Source of the DNA: Alphaproteobacteria bacterium
Lineage (GTDB): Bacteria; Pseudomonadota; Alphaproteobacteria; Rhizobiales; Rhizobiaceae
Direction: 5' to 3'
Assembly: GCA_024742485.1 (NCBI GenBank)
Contig: JANSYK010000002.1
Location: 744,001 to 808,000 of the forward strand
Length of the DNA: 64,000 nt
Shown here: piece after piece, positions 34,372-43,622 of the stretch
Position numbering within the stretch: position 1 is the first letter of the stretch
How the letters are laid out: every line of letters starts with the position of its first letter
Notes under the pieces: generated by a model
Databases searched by the model: none
The model's input: only the letters and a program-made list of their open reading frames with translations
What the model was told of the DNA's origin: nothing
Made by a program: the position numbers and the translations under genes

Positions 34372-34487
34372 AGCCATTCTGGTTCAAATGGGTCGGTTCT
34401 GTTTGTGGCCGGCACCTGCAATTGATTGCGTCAATGGTTTCCCGATTGGCCAGACCGGTAAAAGGCTGAATTGCAATCGACCGGATG

Positions 34488-34508
34488 GCTATCGCGTTTG
34501 GCGATAGC
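34488..34508. terminator. Perfect 8-bp stem-loop after the iol operon
   Basis: GCTATCGC (34488-34495), loop GTTTG, GCGATAGC (34501-34508). It lies 117 bases after the aldolase stop in the 218-base gap before the P450 gene. No U-run on either strand. It may be a weak terminator or an mRNA 3' boundary; the rest of this gap shows nothing else. Confidence 0.4.
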
Positions 34509-34589
34509 AAATTCCCAACTTTGGCCGTTCCACGATAGCCTGCCTTTCGTTACGGTTTCAGCAACACCGAAACCCCGATGAGGCGCCCC

Positions 34590-35801
34590 ATGAACCATGC
34601 GCTCGATCCGCTCGCCAGTGACGTTCTGGCCGACCCCTATCCGTTTCTGGCGCGGATTCGCGAAGAAACGCCGGTGGTCTATAGCGAGGCCATCGACATG
34701 TGGATCGTGACGCGGCACGCGGATGTGGAAGAAGTGTTTCTTGACCCCAAGCGCTTTTCGGCTGCGATTGCCCAGGCGCCGCTGATGCCTCTTTGCGACG
34801 AGGCGATGGCGATCCTGAAAGCCGATTTCGGCATTCAGCCGGTCATGTCCAACTTCGACCCGCCCGGTCACAGCCGAATTCGCCGACCGCTGGCGCGGGC
34901 CTTTTCGACCCGGCGCATGCGCATGCTGGAACCTGTCATCGAACGGCGCTGCGCGGAGATTCTGGATGGTTTTGCCGCCGACGGATCTGCCGATCTCGCC
35001 CGCGAGCTGTGTTACCCGCTGCCGGCATTGACCATCTTCACGATGATCGGCTTTCCCGATGAAGATGCCGACCGGATCAAGGCCTGGTGCGCCGACAAGC
35101 TGGTGGTCAATTGGGGACGGCCGAGCGCGGAGCAGCAGATCAATGCGGCCCGCACGATGGTTGCCTTCTGGAAATACTGCCTGTCCTTTGTCGAACGGCG
35201 CAGGCGTGAACCCGGTGACGACCTGACCACGGACCTGATGCAGGATGCCGATATTCCCGAACCGCTGACAGACCGCGAGATCGCCAGCATCGTCTTCGGT
35301 CTGAGTTTTGCCGGCCACGAGACGACCACAAACCAGCTGGCCAATTGCATCCGCGCGGTGGTGGAAAACGATCTGTGGACGCGCCTGAGGTACGACCGCT
35401 CGCTGATTGCGGCGGTCACCGAAGAATCCCTGCGGCAGGTCTCGTCCGTCATTGCCTGGCGACGCATCACCACACAAGCCACGACAATTGGCGGAACGCC
35501 GGTGCCGGAGGGCGCCAAGCTGCTGTTGTCCCTGGGTAGCGCCAACCGTGATCCTGCGCTCTTTGCCGATCCGGACCGCTTCGATCCGCAGCGCGACAAT
35601 GCCCGCGCCCATCTCTCCTTCGGCAAAGGCATTCACCTGTGCCTCGGCGCCCATCTCGCGCGCATGGAAATCAGCATTGTGCTGAACCAGATGCTCGACC
35701 GGTTCGACGTCCTGCGGTTGGACGGCGACGGTTACACCTTTCCGCCCAATGTTGCGTTCCGGGGACCCGAAACGCTCACGGCGTCTTGGGATCTGGCATA
35801 G
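34590..35801 (+). CDS. Cytochrome P450
   Basis: A 403-residue soluble bacterial P450 starting at ATG 34590 (GAGG six bases upstream). The oxygen-activating I-helix motif is AGHETT (241-246), the ExxR pair is E279/R282, and the haem-binding loop FGKGIHLCLG places the thiolate ligand at C351. It would hydroxylate or demethylate an organic substrate using a ferredoxin and reductase not encoded here. It is a single-gene unit between the iol operon and a convergent lipoprotein gene. The substrate cannot be predicted from sequence alone. Confidence 0.92.
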   Translation: MNHALDPLASDVLADPYPFLARIREETPVVYSEAIDMWIVTRHADVEEVFLDPKRFSAAIAQAPLMPLCDEAMAILKADFGIQPVMSNFDPPGHSRIRRPLARAFSTRRMRMLEPVIERRCAEILDGFAADGSADLARELCYPLPALTIFTMIGFPDEDADRIKAWCADKLVVNWGRPSAEQQINAARTMVAFWKYCLSFVERRRREPGDDLTTDLMQDADIPEPLTDREIASIVFGLSFAGHETTTNQLANCIRAVVENDLWTRLRYDRSLIAAVTEESLRQVSSVIAWRRITTQATTIGGTPVPEGAKLLLSLGSANRDPALFADPDRFDPQRDNARAHLSFGKGIHLCLGAHLARMEISIVLNQMLDRFDVLRLDGDGYTFPPNVAFRGPETLTASWDLA

Positions 35802-35891
35802 GACGAATCCGGTTCACCGGCAGCCGATGGTTACCCGAATTCCGGCGGCAGTGCCGAGGTCGTACGAACCCGATGCGACTCAAGTGGACTG

Positions 35892-36734
35892 TCACCAGGC
35901 GGCATTGATCACGGAAATAAGCTCATCGCGCGTGCCGATATGCCAACCATTGCGATCGCCCTGCACAAAGCTCAACAGCCGCATATTCGTGCGTCCCTCA
36001 AGGGTCCGCGCAATGAAATCGTCCGGCAATATGATTGAACGTCCATAGGCCGAGCGTAGTGGCACTCCGAGATCCGGCAGAATATGATTGGCGAGTTCCG
36101 CGCAGTAGAGACAGCGATCATCCATGGTTCGAAAATGGAAATCAAATGGTGTGCCAACATGGCTCAGGAACGCCAGAATCAACCGTCGACGTTCGGCTGT
36201 TCCAACTGTTTTTGGACGTAAAACGACAACGGCATCGGTACGAAACACGCGTGACGGCGGCGATAGATGCACACCACGATAATCCGACTCGATGATCGTC
36301 TCTCCAGCCGCGATGGCAGTCCTGTGATCGGCAACAGCCGGATTATCCAGAAGTCCCAATTTTCGATAGTCGTCCTCATTTCCAAGATAAACCGCGACAT
36401 GGGCAAAGGCGCCGTGAATGAGTCGATGTGTCAGCTTTGCCCTTGAGCGTACGATGATGATATCGAGAGGTTGCATCTGCTCAACGAGATAGGCTTGGGC
36501 CTCCGGCTGGTCGCTAAGATAGCCTGGTCGGAAACTGACCCGCGCCGCCATCCGGCCAAGAATGGGGGCGCCAATGCTGGCGGTGTGAACAAGAACCGGA
36601 GGATAGCGCTCCGTGTTTGCACAGCAGGTCGAAAGATCCGATAGCGATGATTTTCCCTCTTCCACACCATTTGCACACGCACCGAGCGCCAGGAAGAGCA
36701 GCAGCCATGCTAAATTTTGCCGTAGCCAGTTCAT
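35892..36734 (-). CDS. YiiX/YaeF-like permuted papain-fold lipoprotein
   Basis: A 280-residue protein. Residues 1-20 form a lipoprotein signal ending LGAC, with C20 as the lipidation site. The mature part resembles the permuted NlpC/P60 (YiiX/LRAT-like) family: PLDIIIVRSRAKLTHRLIHGAFAHVAVYLG supplies H112, and RCLYCAELANHILPDLG supplies C211 and E213. These proteins are amidase- or acyltransferase-like and can act on lipids or peptidoglycan peptides. It is divergent from the AttH-like gene at 36857 (122-base gap) and may belong with the ABC module beyond it. Confidence 0.72.
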   Translation of the reverse strand: MNWLRQNLAWLLLFLALGACANGVEEGKSSLSDLSTCCANTERYPPVLVHTASIGAPILGRMAARVSFRPGYLSDQPEAQAYLVEQMQPLDIIIVRSRAKLTHRLIHGAFAHVAVYLGNEDDYRKLGLLDNPAVADHRTAIAAGETIIESDYRGVHLSPPSRVFRTDAVVVLRPKTVGTAERRRLILAFLSHVGTPFDFHFRTMDDRCLYCAELANHILPDLGVPLRSAYGRSIILPDDFIARTLEGRTNMRLLSFVQGDRNGWHIGTRDELISVINAAW

Positions 36735-36856
36735 GCGTCCGACGAAACAGGTTCCGTTGTATTTAGAAGTAAGTCTATCCGCATCCGGGGCAGCAGGACT
36801 TGATCTATCTCATGGACGCGCGCCGCAGATGCATTACCTGAAGAATTCGAAAGTAT

Positions 36857-38092
36857 ATGGAGGGGCGTGTGAAGCGCGACTATCTGCGAACCGTGGCTTC
36901 AACACCGGATTTGCGGCCTCAACCCGGTGCGCCCATCGAGTGGTGGTTCGTGCAGGGACGCATCGACAAGGGCGTCGAAACACCGGTTCACTTCATGGTT
37001 GCATTCTTCCAGGTGCGCCAAAACTCCGGGCGCGGTTCGGTGGGTCACATGCTCCTGGCCAACGCCGTTGACGACAGGGGTGCGCAACGACTTGCACGCA
37101 GTGAAATCTCGCACGGGATCGTTCAAACACATCGTGAAATTGCCGAGCGCCTTCTTGCAAACCGCTTTTCCCCCAAGCTGGCCAAATTTGTTTTACAGCG
37201 TCATATGGAAGAATCGGAAAAAATCCGGTGCGAGAACGGCCCGCACATCCTGAATTCGCACGCCAGCCTTGCAAGTGACCGGATGGCTATTTGTTGGGAT
37301 GGGTTCGAGCTTCATCAGCAGGGCGATCACTTACGCTTGCACCTGTCTTCGGAGATCGGGCGGAATGGCGACCTTGCTGTAGACCTTGCGCTCACACCCA
37401 AGCGGTCCTGGCTGGACGAGACCGGACCAAATCTGTCCCCGGACCGGCCGCAGCCTTATGCCTATCGTTCTTGTCCACGCGCTGAACTCACCGGGACGCT
37501 CAACAATCACCCGGTCTCTGGAACCGCTTGGATCGAGCGGCAGTGGTCTGGCACGTTCGACAACTGGTTTATCGGAGAAACGGGCACACATCTGCAGCCG
37601 CTAGGCTGGGACTGGCTCGGCGTTAGCCTCGACAACGGCGAAGACATAATTGCCCACCAGCAAACCGTCGACAATGGAAAACCAATCGGCCAGAGCTCCG
37701 TTGTGGTGTTTCGGGACATGTTAGCGGAACGTGTTCAGGGTAGTTTCGAACTCATCAACACAGAAAGCTGGACAAGTCCACGAAACGGCATCGCCTATCC
37801 CATCGGACGCAAACTCGTCGTTCCGGCCCTCGGGGCCAATCTGCGCATCGAGCCAATCGCCCTGGATCAGGAGGTTTCAGTGTTCGGCGCACCGGCGATC
37901 TGGGAGGGAGCTGTCCGTGTCTCAGGGCGTTCCGGAGGCCGTGCGGTTAGGGGGCATGGGCGATTGGAGCTTTTCGGTTACGGATATACCGTAACGCTTC
38001 CTCAGTTCCTTGCGCGCAAGGTTTGGCGCGCCATAATGCCCAACACTCATTTGCCGCGCAACACCGAAGCCGGTGAAAGGGACACCGTTTGA
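36857..38092 (+). CDS. AttH/CrtC-type lipocalin-like protein (module A)
   Basis: A 411-residue protein of the CrtC/AttH (hydroxyneurosporene synthase-like) family. Near the N-terminus it has PIEWWFVQG, and later GTAWIERQWSGTF and LGWDWLGVSLDNGEDIIAHQ; these Trp-rich strands define the two lipocalin-like halves. No signal peptide is visible, unlike the paralogue at 56992, so it may be cytoplasmic or have a mis-set start. Its 3' end overlaps the convergent ABC permease gene by 46 bases. In other genomes such genes sit beside FtsX-type ABC transporters (att loci), as here. Biochemical function unknown. Confidence 0.7.
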   Translation: MEGRVKRDYLRTVASTPDLRPQPGAPIEWWFVQGRIDKGVETPVHFMVAFFQVRQNSGRGSVGHMLLANAVDDRGAQRLARSEISHGIVQTHREIAERLLANRFSPKLAKFVLQRHMEESEKIRCENGPHILNSHASLASDRMAICWDGFELHQQGDHLRLHLSSEIGRNGDLAVDLALTPKRSWLDETGPNLSPDRPQPYAYRSCPRAELTGTLNNHPVSGTAWIERQWSGTFDNWFIGETGTHLQPLGWDWLGVSLDNGEDIIAHQQTVDNGKPIGQSSVVVFRDMLAERVQGSFELINTESWTSPRNGIAYPIGRKLVVPALGANLRIEPIALDQEVSVFGAPAIWEGAVRVSGRSGGRAVRGHGRLELFGYGYTVTLPQFLARKVWRAIMPNTHLPRNTEAGERDTV

Positions 38093-39174
38093 AGGGCGGG
38101 GAAAACGGCGCCCGCCAGTCCGATCAGCAAGGACAGCGAAACCGCTTGGACGAGAAGCAGCGGACTGATGGTTGGATTCACAATCCCGGCTACGATAGCT
38201 GATCTGGAGACGCTCTCGGCGACGGCAATCCCCGCGACGCATCCAAGAATTCCGCCGCAGACGGAAATGATCAGGGCCTCGAAGAGGATCAATCCGACAA
38301 TGCGTGAGCGAGCCCAGCCAACAGCGCTCATGATGGCAATTTCGCCGCGACGCTCGCGAACCGCTGTCGACATGGTGTTGAAGATCGCCAAAACAGCGCC
38401 GAAAAGAGCTACGATTGCGATCGAGCGGGACAGGGCATCGGCGATCCGGGCGAAAGTGTGGCTGTTCACAAGGGCGGAGGTGACTTCTATCGACGTCATG
38501 GGAAACTGGACACGCAACGCCGCAACGGTTTCGTCACGCTCCGATGGCCCTTGATCCGGGCTCAGACGCAGATTGATCGACGTTGCCTGCCCCTCGCGAA
38601 AGGTCAATCTCTGTGCGACCTTCAACGGAACCATTGAGAGATTACGGATTAGAATAGAGTCCGACTGAACGATTCCAACCACTTCGAACGGCGTCTGAAA
38701 GACGGTTATACTATCGCCCACGGTAACACCAAACCGGGCAGCCGAGCCTGTGCCAAGCACGACTTCCAGCGCAGTATCTGAAGCCGGAAGACGACCAGCT
38801 GTCAGATTGAGTGTTGCCCAGGGAAAGCTCCCTACTGGCCAGGCCACAACGATTACCGATCCGCCATTTTCCAGAGATGTGAGGCGCGACAGTTCGGCAG
38901 CCGCTGCAGAGACTCCCGGAGCCTCCGCGAGCCGTTCCGCCAGGCTCTCGGAGACTATCGATGAAACCAGGTCCGCCGCTCCCGCCTCACTCACGATGGC
39001 GTCGGTTCCACGGTCGTTCAGTGCTGACAGAAGAGAGCTCTCAACCCCTCGAGCGAGACCGACGAGCGCAATGAAGGATCCGATCGCCAAAATGACGCTG
39101 GCCAGCGTTGCCAGCGTCCGCATGGGACGCGAGCGCAGATTGACGAGAGCAAGCGATATAGGTGTCATTTTCAA
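38047..39174 (-). CDS. FtsX/MacB-type ABC transporter permease (module A)
   Basis: A 375-residue permease. One N-terminal membrane helix (about 15-40, TLASVILAIGSFIALVGLARG) is followed by a large periplasmic MacB_PCD-like domain (about 41-255) and then an FtsX core with three hydrophobic segments (about 258-370). This LolC/LolE/MacB architecture drives mechanical extraction of lipids or proteins rather than import. It overlaps the ATPase gene start (39171-39174) by four bases. The 3' end overlaps the convergent AttH-like gene by 46 bases. Confidence 0.85.
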   Translation of the reverse strand: MKMTPISLALVNLRSRPMRTLATLASVILAIGSFIALVGLARGVESSLLSALNDRGTDAIVSEAGAADLVSSIVSESLAERLAEAPGVSAAAAELSRLTSLENGGSVIVVAWPVGSFPWATLNLTAGRLPASDTALEVVLGTGSAARFGVTVGDSITVFQTPFEVVGIVQSDSILIRNLSMVPLKVAQRLTFREGQATSINLRLSPDQGPSERDETVAALRVQFPMTSIEVTSALVNSHTFARIADALSRSIAIVALFGAVLAIFNTMSTAVRERRGEIAIMSAVGWARSRIVGLILFEALIISVCGGILGCVAGIAVAESVSRSAIVAGIVNPTISPLLLVQAVSLSLLIGLAGAVFPALQTVSLSPASVLRGK

Positions 39175-39884
39175 CCCGCGTGCTCTTTTACGATCACCTG
39201 GTCCGTACCACGGCCATCAACGACCAGGAATTGCCGATCGCATGCTTCCGCCACCTGAAGATCGTGGGTGACGATTATGACCGTCAGGCCCTTTTTGGCC
39301 CTTAATCTTTTCAAAAGGTCAATAATAGCCCGTGAGTTGGCTGTATCCAGTTCACCAGTCGGCTCATCCGCGAGCAGAATGCGGGGCATGTTGGCAAGCC
39401 CCCGAGCCACTGCGACCCGCTGACGCTCCCCACCGGACAGGCTTGCGGGGCGACGGTCGAACAGTTCTGACCCATTGACATCCGCAAGCAGTGAACGCAC
39501 CCGTCTGACCCGCGCACTCTTGTCGATCGCTGCACCGAGCATGGGAAGTTCGATGTTCTGGCCGGCGGTCAGTGTCGGAATCAACCAGTCTTCCTGAAAG
39601 ACCAGACCGATGGCGGTCCGGCGAAGGAGGGTCCATGCGGCAGGTCTATCGGGTGTTTGCCCATTGACGGAAACAGTGCCCGCATCGAGCGCGATCAGCC
39701 CCGACAGGGCATAAAGCAGTGTCGATTTACCACTGCCGGATGGCCCGACAATCGCCACCATTTCCCCGGAACCGACGCAAAAGTCGAGATGATCAAGTGC
39801 GGGCGTCTGCTGCGCTGGAAACCGCTTGACCAATCCGCGCGCATCAACCGCGGCTGGCAGGTTGCCGGACCCTGCCCTGGTCAT
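39171..39884 (-). CDS. ABC transporter ATP-binding protein, LolD/MacB-like (module A)
   Basis: A 237-residue ATPase: Walker A GPSGSGKST, the Q-loop GLVFQEDWLIPTLT, signature SLSGGERQRVAVARGL, Walker B RILLADEPTGELD, and switch His in VTHDLQVAEACDR. The LSGGERQR/ADEPTGxLD combination is that of LolD/MacB/FtsE ATPases. It is coupled by 4-base overlaps both to the MlaC-like gene upstream (39881-39884) and to the permease downstream (39171-39174), so all three form one operon. Confidence 0.9.
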   Translation of the reverse strand: MTRAGSGNLPAAVDARGLVKRFPAQQTPALDHLDFCVGSGEMVAIVGPSGSGKSTLLYALSGLIALDAGTVSVNGQTPDRPAAWTLLRRTAIGLVFQEDWLIPTLTAGQNIELPMLGAAIDKSARVRRVRSLLADVNGSELFDRRPASLSGGERQRVAVARGLANMPRILLADEPTGELDTANSRAIIDLLKRLRAKKGLTVIIVTHDLQVAEACDRQFLVVDGRGTDQVIVKEHAG

Positions 39885-40579
39885 GGCTGCAGTTCACCCT
39901 GTGTTGCAAATCTTCCGGCGGCCAGTTGGCTGATAAAGGCGTCCGGTCCCTGACGCATGAGAACGGGCCGAAACACGGATCTCTGCCGTGCCGAGGCGCG
40001 AACGCCATCGACTTCAATATCGCATATGCGTGCGGTTTTCTGACGGCACATGAACCAGACTGTGTCACGGGTATGGCCGTCGATCTTGATCCGGGTGACA
40101 ATGACCGGCAGACCGTTTGGCGCGGTGCGATTGCCAAGGACCCTTGACGTCGACGCGCCGTGGCGGCGCATGCCGGTGACAAAAGCGGTTTGCAGGTGTT
40201 TGCGGTAGGCGCTGACGAATTTCGGCCATAGCGGCCTGGAGATCGCACCGACATCGGCACCAAGTGTTGCGCGCGCCATGGTAACAAGATCGAAATGCCG
40301 AGCAGCGAGGACGTCGAAGCGGGCAGCGAGAACCTCATCGGAGAGATCCTGGCGCGCAGAAAGCTTATCGAGCGCTTCCATAAGCCGTTCCACGCTTGCA
40401 TGTGCGTTGGTAGATGCCTGTGCCGGATCAGAACCTGCGACTGTAACGAAAAGGTAAACCAAGGCCGCCAGCCAGATCGAATAGCGCACAACGCACCATG
40501 TACAACGATCTGATTGTATATCGGTTTTTTGGTTGTCTGACACGTCTTGCCAATGTGCTTTACAGCTCGCAGCACACAT
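39881..40579 (-). CDS. MlaC/Ttg2D-like periplasmic protein
   Basis: A reading frame of 232 residues; translation may start at the GTG at 40489 instead, just before the signal-like stretch VRYSIWLAALVYLFVTVAGSDPAQA. The mature region resembles MlaC: LAARHFDLVTMARATLGADVGAISRPLWPKFVSAYRKHLQTAF and the later KIDGHTRDTVWFMCRQ. MlaC carries phospholipids between membranes with an MlaE-type importer; here it is coupled by overlap to an FtsX-type transporter instead. That combination is unusual. The call rests on the helical FxxxMAR pattern and length. Confidence 0.68.
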   Translation of the reverse strand: MCAASCKAHWQDVSDNQKTDIQSDRCTWCVVRYSIWLAALVYLFVTVAGSDPAQASTNAHASVERLMEALDKLSARQDLSDEVLAARFDVLAARHFDLVTMARATLGADVGAISRPLWPKFVSAYRKHLQTAFVTGMRRHGASTSRVLGNRTAPNGLPVIVTRIKIDGHTRDTVWFMCRQKTARICDIEVDGVRASARQRSVFRPVLMRQGPDAFISQLAAGRFATQGELQP

Positions 40580-41352
40580 CTGTTGGTTCCCGATGCACTA
40601 AGTAATCACTACATATGAGACGGTATCGACAGGCAAAGGTTTCACCTTGATAAAAGTCAAAACGCACGGCGTTCGAAACGTGACCCGTCAGCAGCTCCTT
40701 TCGATATCCGTCTCAGGCAGGCGGTTGCGATGTGCCACTTGAACTAGCCGGAAGTCGGCTGAACAGCGGGCGCCTGTCGGATGGACAGATTGGATAAATC
40801 GTCTCCAGCCGTCCTTCAGACGGCTTCTTGGCGAAATTCCGGCCGGCACGGACCTGACCGACCGTTAGGAGAATTGCTGCCGATCGATCGGTGCCGGTGG
40901 GGTCCATCGTGATGCCGTCGGAAATGCACCCGATACCCGTGCGATATGCTCCGTGGTGAAACAGAGTATCGTGCCTCAATGCACGACCACCGCTGCCGAA
41001 ACATTGACTTTCAACAGGAACTGTCAGGGATGCGTGCCGATGATAGGCTGAGCGGAACAGGCAGCAGGTTATACCGTGGCATCCCTGCGAGACGACGGGC
41101 GGGCATCTAAACCTTTTAAGAACAGTTTGAAGGGACATGATTCCTGTCGGAGGCCGGTTCCTCGCGAGTATTTGCGCTCGATGGCCCTTGAAAACCTCAA
41201 AACGTGGGTTACCACCCGGTGTGAGGTCACGTCTTCGGCGGCGCGGTGTGAACAGGATTCCACCTGTCCATGTTGCCAGCCGCGCGGCTTTGACCGGCAT
41301 CATCTCCCGTGGGAGGGTGTGGCTTCCAGCCCATGACCATGTCGCGCCTGGT
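40580..41352. other. Gap of 773 bases without a convincing gene
   Basis: Frames of up to 196 residues exist but are rich in Arg, Ser and Pro with no recognisable fold, domain or RBS, so I call none. I see no tRNA, terminal repeats or transposase remnant by eye. The first part must contain the promoter of the MlaC operon; the last part lies downstream of the aldolase gene ending at 41353. It may hold a decayed gene. Confidence 0.5.
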
Positions 41353-42123
41353 TTAGGCCGATCCGTTTCTGATCTCCGAAATGCCGTCCCGCAGCGCCTT
41401 CTGCAGCAGCCAGATATCGCCGGAATAGCAAATCAGGCGGCAGCCCTCCTTGATACAGTTCCTTGCGTCCGACGCACTGCCAACCAGTTGCCCGACCGGA
41501 ACCTGATGTTCCCGCGCAGCGGTCATGACGCGGTCAATGGCGTCGCGGAACACCGGATTGTCGAACTGGCCGGCTATGCCGAGCGATGCGCTGAGGTCGA
41601 GATGGCCGATCCACAGGCAGTCGACACCGTCCAGGGCGGCAATCTCGTGAACATGATGGACACCCGACGCCGTCTCGATCAGGGCGATCAGTCCTGTCCC
41701 GTCATTTGCGGCCGCAAGGGCAGCCCCCACATCGGCGCTGTTGTAATCATCATGGGCGATGTTGAGCGCAACGCCGCGCCCGCCCTCCGGCGGATATTTG
41801 ACCGCTGAAACCGCATCGCGCGCCTCGGCGGCGGTATTGACCATCGGTGCGATGATGCCCGCAGCGCCGATATCGGCCGCGCGCTGAAGATGGTGCCCGG
41901 CCTTCGACGGCGGCCGCAACAGTGTTGCGATTCCTTCGGCCCGCAGATTGTTGAGGAGCTGCTTGACCGTCTCGAAGCCGAAGCCCGAATGCTCCATGTC
42001 GATGAAGACGAATTCGCAGCCCGCCGCCTTGAGAATCTTGCCGATCCCCGGTGTCGCGAACTCGCCGAGATAGGTACCGATCGGCACCGTGTCGCTTTGA
42101 AGAAGATGCTTGAAATCAGACAT
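41353..42123 (-). CDS. HpcH/HpaI-family aldolase
   Basis: The start is ATG 42123, preceded by GGAG (a longer frame to 42237 would overlap the amidohydrolase gene), giving 256 residues. Family features: GTYLGEFATPGIGKILKAAGCEFVFIDMEHSGFGFETV, LLRPP, GAAGIIAPMVNTAAEARDAV, and the metal-binding Glu in ALIETASGV followed by CLWIGHLDLSASLG. These enzymes perform retro-aldol cleavage of 4-hydroxy-2-oxoacids to pyruvate plus an aldehyde. It is 31 bases downstream of the amidohydrolase gene, so the pair is probably one operon. Confidence 0.85.
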   Translation of the reverse strand: MSDFKHLLQSDTVPIGTYLGEFATPGIGKILKAAGCEFVFIDMEHSGFGFETVKQLLNNLRAEGIATLLRPPSKAGHHLQRAADIGAAGIIAPMVNTAAEARDAVSAVKYPPEGGRGVALNIAHDDYNSADVGAALAAANDGTGLIALIETASGVHHVHEIAALDGVDCLWIGHLDLSASLGIAGQFDNPVFRDAIDRVMTAAREHQVPVGQLVGSASDARNCIKEGCRLICYSGDIWLLQKALRDGISEIRNGSA

Positions 42124-42154
42124 GGTCAACTCCGGCGGTTCGGGCAAGGTGCGA

Positions 42155-43453
42155 TCAGGAAGCGGCCAGCCAATTGACGTCCTGCGCCGAACGGCTGTCC
42201 GAGCCGGCGATACCGCCGTGTTGGTGGATGGCGCCATCCTTCATGATCATCTTCAGCCGCTGGCGGTCCTGCAGGATCGTGATGTCCTCCAGCGGATTGC
42301 CATCGACGAGCAGCATGTCGGCCAGATAGTCCTCGCGGATTTGTCCGAGTTCGTCGGCCATGTCCATTGCGCGCGCCCCCACCATGGTGGCGCAGCGCAG
42401 GGTCTCGGCTTCCGTAAATCCGTAATGGCGCACAAAATGCTCCAGATCCCTGGCATTGGTTCCCTGTGGATTGACGGAGAACCCGTAATCGCCGCCGATG
42501 ACCACTGGAATGCCTCGCCTGCGCATTTCATTGTGGGTCCAGCAATTGTCCTCGAACAGCTTCTTCAATTCGTCCAGCGCCGGGCCGTTGGCCGGATCGT
42601 CCGCCGCCTCCAGAGCCGCGATCGAACTGATGATGACACCGATGGCCGGGCCGGTCAGCACCCAGTCCTTTGCCGCTTCCAGCATGTCCAATGCTTCCGC
42701 ATCGGCATGATCGCAATGATAGATCATGTCGACATGGTTGCGAACCGCGCGCTTGACGGAATCGGCTGCGCGGCAATGAGCAGCCACCCGCTTGCCATGG
42801 GCATGGGCGGTTTCCACCGCGACCCGCACTTCCTCGTCCTTCATGACGGTGGAAAAGGAATCGGCATTGGGCATGAAGACATCGCCGGAAATGTTCAGCT
42901 TGATCGTGTCGACTCCTTCACGGATACACAGGCGCACCGTCGACGCGATCTCGTCGACGCCATCGGCAACAAGACCGAATGTGTGCAATTTCACATGCAT
43001 CTTGTTGGCATCGCCCAGGCCGCTGGTCACCGTGATTTCCGGGCTTGCCGCCCGCAGCCGGGGGCCGGGGATGCGGCCACTGTTGATTTCATTGCGAATG
43101 ACGGCATCGAGGCGCACTTTTGCGGAGGCAGCACTGTTGACGCTGGTGAAGCCGGCCTCGAGCAGCGTGCGCGCATTGTGCATGGTGGCGAGCGTGTGTT
43201 CTTCGGCACCGATTACCGCCAGTTCCATCATGTCCGCCTGGTCGATGAAGCTGATGTGACCATGGCCTTCGATCATGCCGGGCATCAGGAAGGCACCGTC
43301 CGCATCGATCTTTTCCGCGCCATCCGCCGCCATGACATCATGGCCGGTGCTGACCGCCGAGATGCGGTTGCCCTCGACCAGCACGCTGCCGGGTTTTGCC
43401 TTGCCTTCCGCACTGTCAAAAATCAGGGCATTGGAAATCAGGGTCCGGCGCAT
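42155..43453 (-). CDS. Amidohydrolase-family protein, imidazolonepropionase/prolidase-like
   Basis: Start ATG 43453 with GGAGG eight to nine bases upstream, giving 432 residues. It shows a beta-sandwich start (TLISNALIFDSAEGKAKPGSVLVEGNRISAV), the HxH motif in MIEGHGHISF, a later HCRAAD, YHCDHADAEAL and the metal Asp region GGDYGFSVNPQG, and the closing DYLADMLLVDGNPLEDI. This is the metal-dependent hydrolase superfamily, branch of Xaa-Pro dipeptidase- and imidazolonepropionase-like enzymes. It probably hydrolyses a cyclic amide, a dipeptide or a lactone. Divergent from the acyl-CoA synthetase gene 170 bases away. Confidence 0.83.
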   Translation of the reverse strand: MRRTLISNALIFDSAEGKAKPGSVLVEGNRISAVSTGHDVMAADGAEKIDADGAFLMPGMIEGHGHISFIDQADMMELAVIGAEEHTLATMHNARTLLEAGFTSVNSAASAKVRLDAVIRNEINSGRIPGPRLRAASPEITVTSGLGDANKMHVKLHTFGLVADGVDEIASTVRLCIREGVDTIKLNISGDVFMPNADSFSTVMKDEEVRVAVETAHAHGKRVAAHCRAADSVKRAVRNHVDMIYHCDHADAEALDMLEAAKDWVLTGPAIGVIISSIAALEAADDPANGPALDELKKLFEDNCWTHNEMRRRGIPVVIGGDYGFSVNPQGTNARDLEHFVRHYGFTEAETLRCATMVGARAMDMADELGQIREDYLADMLLVDGNPLEDITILQDRQRLKMIMKDGAIHQHGGIAGSDSRSAQDVNWLAAS

Positions 43454-43622
43454 GGTCTCTCCTCCCATAGCGTGTGCTTTGGTGTCCGGAATGTTGTAGC
43501 CTATTTTCTTGATGCGGTGTCACTCTTTGACCGTTGGCTTGTCGATGGCATGTGTCGTTGTTTTGGCAAATCGGGCCATGTAAAAGGGCAATGGTAAGAG
43601 TTCATTTCCGTGGGAGGGAACC

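Noticed and set aside
40713-41303. 196-residue minus-strand frame
   Set aside because: Basic, Ser/Pro-rich composition with no motif, RBS or family resemblance; probably a chance frame in high-GC DNA.
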